Shown one piece after another: positions 59,266-64,000 of a stretch of DNA of 64,000 nt. Below the pieces are notes generated by a model. That model was not told the origin of the DNA and searched no databases. It worked only from the letters and a program-made list of their open reading frames with translations. The position numbers and the translations under genes are program-made. Where the stretch lies: NCBI RefSeq assembly GCF_001411555.2, contig NC_049909.1, positions 4,843,485 to 4,907,484 on the forward strand, written 5' to 3'. This stretch comes from Juglans regia (Eukaryota > Streptophyta > Magnoliopsida > Fagales > Juglandaceae). Positions within the stretch are counted from its first letter, which is position 1. Each line of letters begins with the position of its first letter.

Positions 59266-62200
59266 TGTGACACCCCCAAATTCTGCTTGGGATTGGACCG
59301 ACATTTGAAGCATCGAGACGTGCAACACAAGATTACCTGCCCTGTTCATGCCATATAAGATGCAATATTCGCAGCAGATAATTTTTTTTCTTTAGCAATA
59401 CTATGCACCAAACCGAAATATCCCAAATACTTAAAACATACTTCATACATAATGACACACTAAACAACTAAGATCACAACACTAGTCCAAAATGGTTGTG
59501 ATAAAAAAAGTGCTGGAGATTGAACTCCACAAAATACAAGTACTAATTTGAGGTAACTACATCTACGTCGCCTCATTGCTTAGTCGACCATTTCTAGTTG
59601 GTCAATTCCCAGTTCTCCTTCTGATCCTGTAACAAGATCTACCATTCGGGGGGAATGGTAGTTGAGACTTCCACAGTCAGATTTGATTACAAATCTCAGC
59701 AAGTTAACAGGAAACTACCACACAGGTTAACGATGCATGCATGGCAATAAAAGCATGAGTGCATAATCAAAGTCAATAGTAAACATAACATATCCTGGCA
59801 TAACATGGCATGAAATAATAAGCATAACATAACTTGACATAACATGGCATGAGCTGACATAACTTTAATTGAAACTGAAACTAAAACTTAGCTTAACGTG
59901 ACATGACATGAGCATGGACTTGAAACATAGCATGAACGTGAACATGCATAATTTGAACATAACATGAACCTGAGCATGACATAACATAAATGTGAACTTG
60001 GAACATAACGTAAACGTAAACATAACATAACATGAACTTGAAACGTATTCTTGAACGTGAAACACATGAACTTGGAATCTTATTCAATAAACTTAATCAT
60101 TAAAGTGACCATACAGGTGCTACACAGGTTCCCTTGAGCCGTGTGTCTCTGCTGATTACCGCATCACATCACAGGTTTCTATACTAGTTGTGAGTGCTTT
60201 AATACGTACTCCACAATTGTTGTGGCCCCACGTATTCTACGTGTCACAATTGATGTGTCTCACGTAGTGTATGCTCCATAGTTGTTGTGGCCCCATACTT
60301 CATGCTCCACAGTTGTTGTGGCCCCATGACTTATTTGTTTGTGCCACACTTGGTATGGACACACATAACATCATGTGTGGCTCCATCGGCGTTAGTGCCT
60401 TGCACGCTCCGGTGACTAGCTAATTAGGCCCCATTCGCAACCTGTTAATTGTACTTCGTCAACTCAGTGAATTTCACACCTATTTAGACACTCGAGCATG
60501 AACAAAGGAGTTCCATTAGGATATTATCTCATCCTAGTGCTTTGGGTCGTGATTGACATGAATAACTTAACTGGCATACATGACATTTTGTAACATGACG
60601 TAACATGAACATGACATAAAAGACAGAAATCCTGACATAGCGTAACGTGACATAAACATAAGGTGACAGATATGACATACTTTGAAACATAAATGTAACA
60701 TAAAACATTTCATAACATGGCATACATGTAACAGGCAACATTTTGTAACATGACATACCATGAAACAGACAACATTTCTTAACATGGCGTAACATGTGAC
60801 GGTGAATATTACGTGACATGAAATATATGTAACAGAGGGCATACTTAAGTTAACATGACATACTTGCAATGTATAGCAATACGTGACAGAATTTCTTGTT
60901 TAACAAATGAATAATTTATGACAGAATAATTCTGTGTAACATATAAAAATGTAATGACTTGGCATGGCACATATGATGACATGCATACATATACTTTAGT
61001 TTCCTTACTTATCACTCATACACATTAAGCTGATAGTAAGTTAAAAGTTAACTTACCTCGATCTTCGTGCTTCGAGACAACTCAAGTGCGATTACAAGAA
61101 ACTGAAAGTAGTGATTTCTAAAAATTAAAACATAATCACTAACAATTAGGAATATGAAAAAATATCAACTTAGAGTAAAATTACCACTTTATCCTCATGT
61201 GGGAAAATGACCATTTTACCCCTAACTTAAGGATGTTGCATCCTAACTCCAAAAATCATCAAAATCTACATACCTTATATAAATTTTGACCTAAGCTCAA
61301 ATATCAATTCAGAAAAATTTAAAACTAAACACAACCATTAAAACTCTATAGGGCCGAAACTTACAAAGACTATTTCCTTCGATTTTGTTGTAATTCTTTC
61401 AAATTTCAAAACTCATGATTAAACAAAAATTCTTCTTCTACTATACTCATAACATATTCCTAAGAATAATCATGTTTTGAATCATGAATAAAAGTCATCA
61501 AAATCACTAAAACCATACTTGAGCGTTTTGGTTTTTCTTCTAAGTTCAAAACAGATTTTTGTTTCTAACTTGTTTGTATCAACCTCTTGATCCATGACTT
61601 ATAAAAATGTGATCTTCAAACCAAAACATCACATGGTTTAAAAAGGTGTCCTAAAACAGATCCAAGCATCAAACTCAAGATCACATGGTTAAACATCACC
61701 CAAAATATAAATTTAGCCAAGAACATCATCACTTTGGCCTAACCAAATATCTCCTTGCATAAAATTTCATATCTTCGAAACTAACATCAAATATCTTCAA
61801 AATAACATTCTACGATGTATATAAGAGGCTTAGGATCTTCCAATAAAAATATCAAAGCCATTGGAATAAGATTAAACCATAAAAAATTTAAACTTTCACA
61901 AAGCAGAAACTATTTTTCCTCTTCCAGTTTCTAAGTTTCTAGACGTAAGAAAATATTTCACCAAAACTTTTAATCACGCAACAAATCCTCAACCAATAAT
62001 CATATACACATGTTAACAGTACTCCATAAAAATTACGGACCAAGATCTATTCATTAGCTTGGTAAAAAACTCCAAAATATAACACACTCTCCAGTTTATC
62101 GCCTAGAATGACCTTTCTGGGGTCTAAACTACTTGTTTGCCAATCAATTGATCTCCAAATAGAACAAATAAGGTATCCACATAAACTATACTAAAAAAGG

Positions 62201-63529
62201 AACAACGTTCATGATGGAAACTTTGCGAGAAAACACTTACATAAGCTTCGAGAGTGTCTTTCATGTTCTATGAAGGAAAAGTGTAAATGAGGGTTGCTTT
62301 TCATGGGAAGTGGACTGGAGAGCCTCTTATACAAGTTATGGAAAGTGATAGGATTGAAGGAAAGCTTGAGTGTTGCCCTTTTCTTCTCATAAAAATCAAT
62401 CCAAGATCTTTTCTGAAGGTAGAGTGTAAAAGTGAAAGAGTGAAGTGGCCCTTTAGCTTTGTACTTCAAGAACCTTCTTGGCCCTTCTTATAAAGATCTG
62501 GCCAGCCAAATGGGGGTACAAAACTTAGCCATGAAGCAATGCTAATGTGGTCAATTTCGTGGACCTAAACCAAATGGGCCTAAATTTTGGGGTTTAAAGA
62601 GGTTTTGGGTTGCTATCAAGCCCAAATCCAATATCACTTAGCCCAATCAATTTTTCAAGGTTAACAATGTTGGATAATGATGTTCTAACACAAATTGAAG
62701 GATTAATAGCATGTGAAAGTGATTTAATCAAGTGATTAAACATGATGCTAGAAATCAGATTAGAAAGGGTTTAGAGGCCAACTTTAGGGTTTGGGAAACC
62801 GTTTAGGTTTTGGTTTCAACCAAGCTTTTGGGCTTTCAATTGGATTCCAACCATTTAGGGTTTCGCTATGATTGAAACCTTCTTTGGTCTGGCACAATTT
62901 GGTTGATCAGATGAAACAAAGTTTTGCTTAAGTAGCATGATCTCACACCTTGATTCCTTCAAACCAATCAAACATTCCTCATGGTGCAAAGTGTCTAATA
63001 TTATTCACTATGTGTGGGTAAGATCTTGCCAAGTGTCCAAATAAAACTTCTCTAATCTAATTTGGACACTCCATACTGTGATTTTGAAACACTGCAATTG
63101 GTGTGCTTACCAAAGTTACTATTCACTTCAAAAAAGTAAATCATAAACTTAGCACCAAACTTTTTTAAATATTCCTATTAACCTACAGTGAAAATCTTTT
63201 ATCAAAATTCATCCTCAAAGTGCTTCTAAAAATAATTTCATAGTTTCAAACAAGCTTTTCGTCCGAAAATATGAAAATAAACTTATTGCGCTATAAAATC
63301 CTAAATAATCAACTGAGTCTAATGGAGTAGACCATAACGCATTTTGACACTTCTAAATATCTCAAATAAATAAAACTCATATTTATAGCACCATAGTGAG
63401 TGATAACACTGACTATGTTGACAGACTAAAACTTATGCGATTAGTTGATTCTTAAAAACTTATGGGGTTTTCACGAGATGCCTAAAATCAATAGAAATTC
63501 CACCAGTGAATTTCTAGCAGGCTATTACA
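59266..63529 (-). mobile_element. Solo LTR copy G (subfamily I)
   Basis: It starts TGTGACACCCCC and ends AGGCTATTACA with the exact duplication ataac (59261-59265, 63530-63534). Length is 4264 bp, the shortest copy. The hairpin array is at 60211-60357. The promoter-side block (62200-62580) matches A and E. Removing it restores the LINE-2 ORF2 frame. Confidence 0.85.
62487..62495 (-). promoter_or_regulatory. TATA box of copy G
   Basis: The minus strand reads CTTTATAAG within AGATCTTTATAAGAAGGGCC, about 1.04 kb from the LTR start. In copies A and E the same site is degraded (ctttacaag), so only G keeps a good match. Confidence 0.5.
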
Positions 63530-63534
63530 ATAAC

Positions 63535-64000
63535 CTTCTCTTTGCAGATGGCAATGTTATTTTCTATAAAGTAGATGCTTCTACGAACAGAAATATTCAA
63601 TCTTTGCTATGTAAGGATGAGCTGGAATCTGGTTAGAAAATAAATAGAGGTAAAACTGCTATGGTCTTCAGTAGAAATGTCTTAGAAGATATTCAAAGAG
63701 AAATGATGTTAATGTGGGGTGTAAATATCATTTAGCAGTATGAAAAATATCTAGGCTTACCTCTAGTGGTTGGTCAATCAAAATCAAATGCTTTTGCAGA
63801 GATTAAACATAAAGTTTGGCAAAAACTGCAGACTTGGAAGGAATAACTGTTATCCCAAGGAGGAAAATAAGTACTTATAAAAGCAGTGACACGCTCTTTT
63901 CCTACCTATGCAATGAGTTGCTGCAAACTTCCAAGTAGATTCTGCAATGACTTGGAGAGTATGATGGCCATATTGTGGTGGGGATAGAGATAAAAAGAAA
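63535..64000 (+). pseudogene. LINE-2 ORF2 relic, reverse transcriptase C-terminal part
   Basis: It resumes with LLFADGNVIFYKVDA, where the catalytic box should be F/YADD; the second aspartate is glycine. It continues with KYLGLPLVVGQSK, FAEIKHKVWQKLQTWKE and a final part interrupted by stops, and runs off the window. Confidence 0.85.

Larger units (their letters stand above)
33710..64000 (+). mobile_element. LINE-2: decayed L1-type LINE, split twice, running off the window
   Basis: A second L1-type element, of a different lineage from LINE-1, is assembled from 33710-33992, 56069-59265 and 63535-64000. It starts with a short leader before an ATG at 33762, next to the phosphofructokinase pseudogene. 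The left boundary is approximate because no duplication can be checked. LTR-like element J interrupts ORF1 and solo LTR G interrupts ORF2; both junctions restore reading frame when closed. Numerous stops make it inactive. Confidence 0.8.

Overview
This window is plant nuclear DNA, most likely from a eudicot, and consists almost entirely of nested transposable elements. The evidence is an intact plant L1-type LINE, Ty3/Gypsy polyprotein relics, a BED/hAT transposase, exon relics of a plant-type ATP-dependent phosphofructokinase, and very AT-rich spacers. I found no intact host gene, rRNA, tRNA or CRISPR array. A run of exactly 100 N at 13553-13652 marks an assembly gap.

Layout. 1-1348 is the truncated end of an LTR-like element. 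1919-12200 is a ~4.4 kb solo LTR (copy A) split by a complete LINE (5722-11600) with two open frames (480 and 1372 aa) and a 16-bp target duplication. 12206-14540 holds degenerate LTR pieces, the gap, and the 3' end of a chromovirus-like Gypsy polyprotein that runs into an LTR (K, 14541-31598). K is split by a second, minus-strand Gypsy element (14906-28638), which has paired LTRs and is itself split by two solo LTRs (B 16309-20993, C 21167-25617). 32611-33612 is a phosphofructokinase pseudogene with recognisable exons. From about 33710 to the window end runs a decayed second LINE. It is broken by LTR-like element J (33993-56063) and by solo LTR G (59266-63529). J contains a hAT transposon (34824-54230). 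The hAT contains LTR-like element H (38636-46300), which contains solo LTR F (39432-44172), and also solo LTR E (48720-53087).

The nesting is supported by 5-bp TSDs at A, B, C, E, F, G and J (exact), and at H and the second Gypsy element (4/5). The hAT has an 8-bp TSD with three transitions, and the LINE an exact 16-bp one. For B, C, G, H and J, removing the insert and one TSD copy rejoins a coding frame of the interrupted element.

The most distinctive component is a family of large (4.3-4.7 kb) TGT...ACA elements with 5-bp TSDs, present six times, always alone. I interpret them as solo LTRs of a chromovirus-like Gypsy family, because related LTR K follows a polypurine tract and the end of a Gypsy polyprotein. 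Each copy carries a regularly spaced array of small CCACA-N5-TGTGG hairpins plus long ACATAACATG-rich quasi-repeats.
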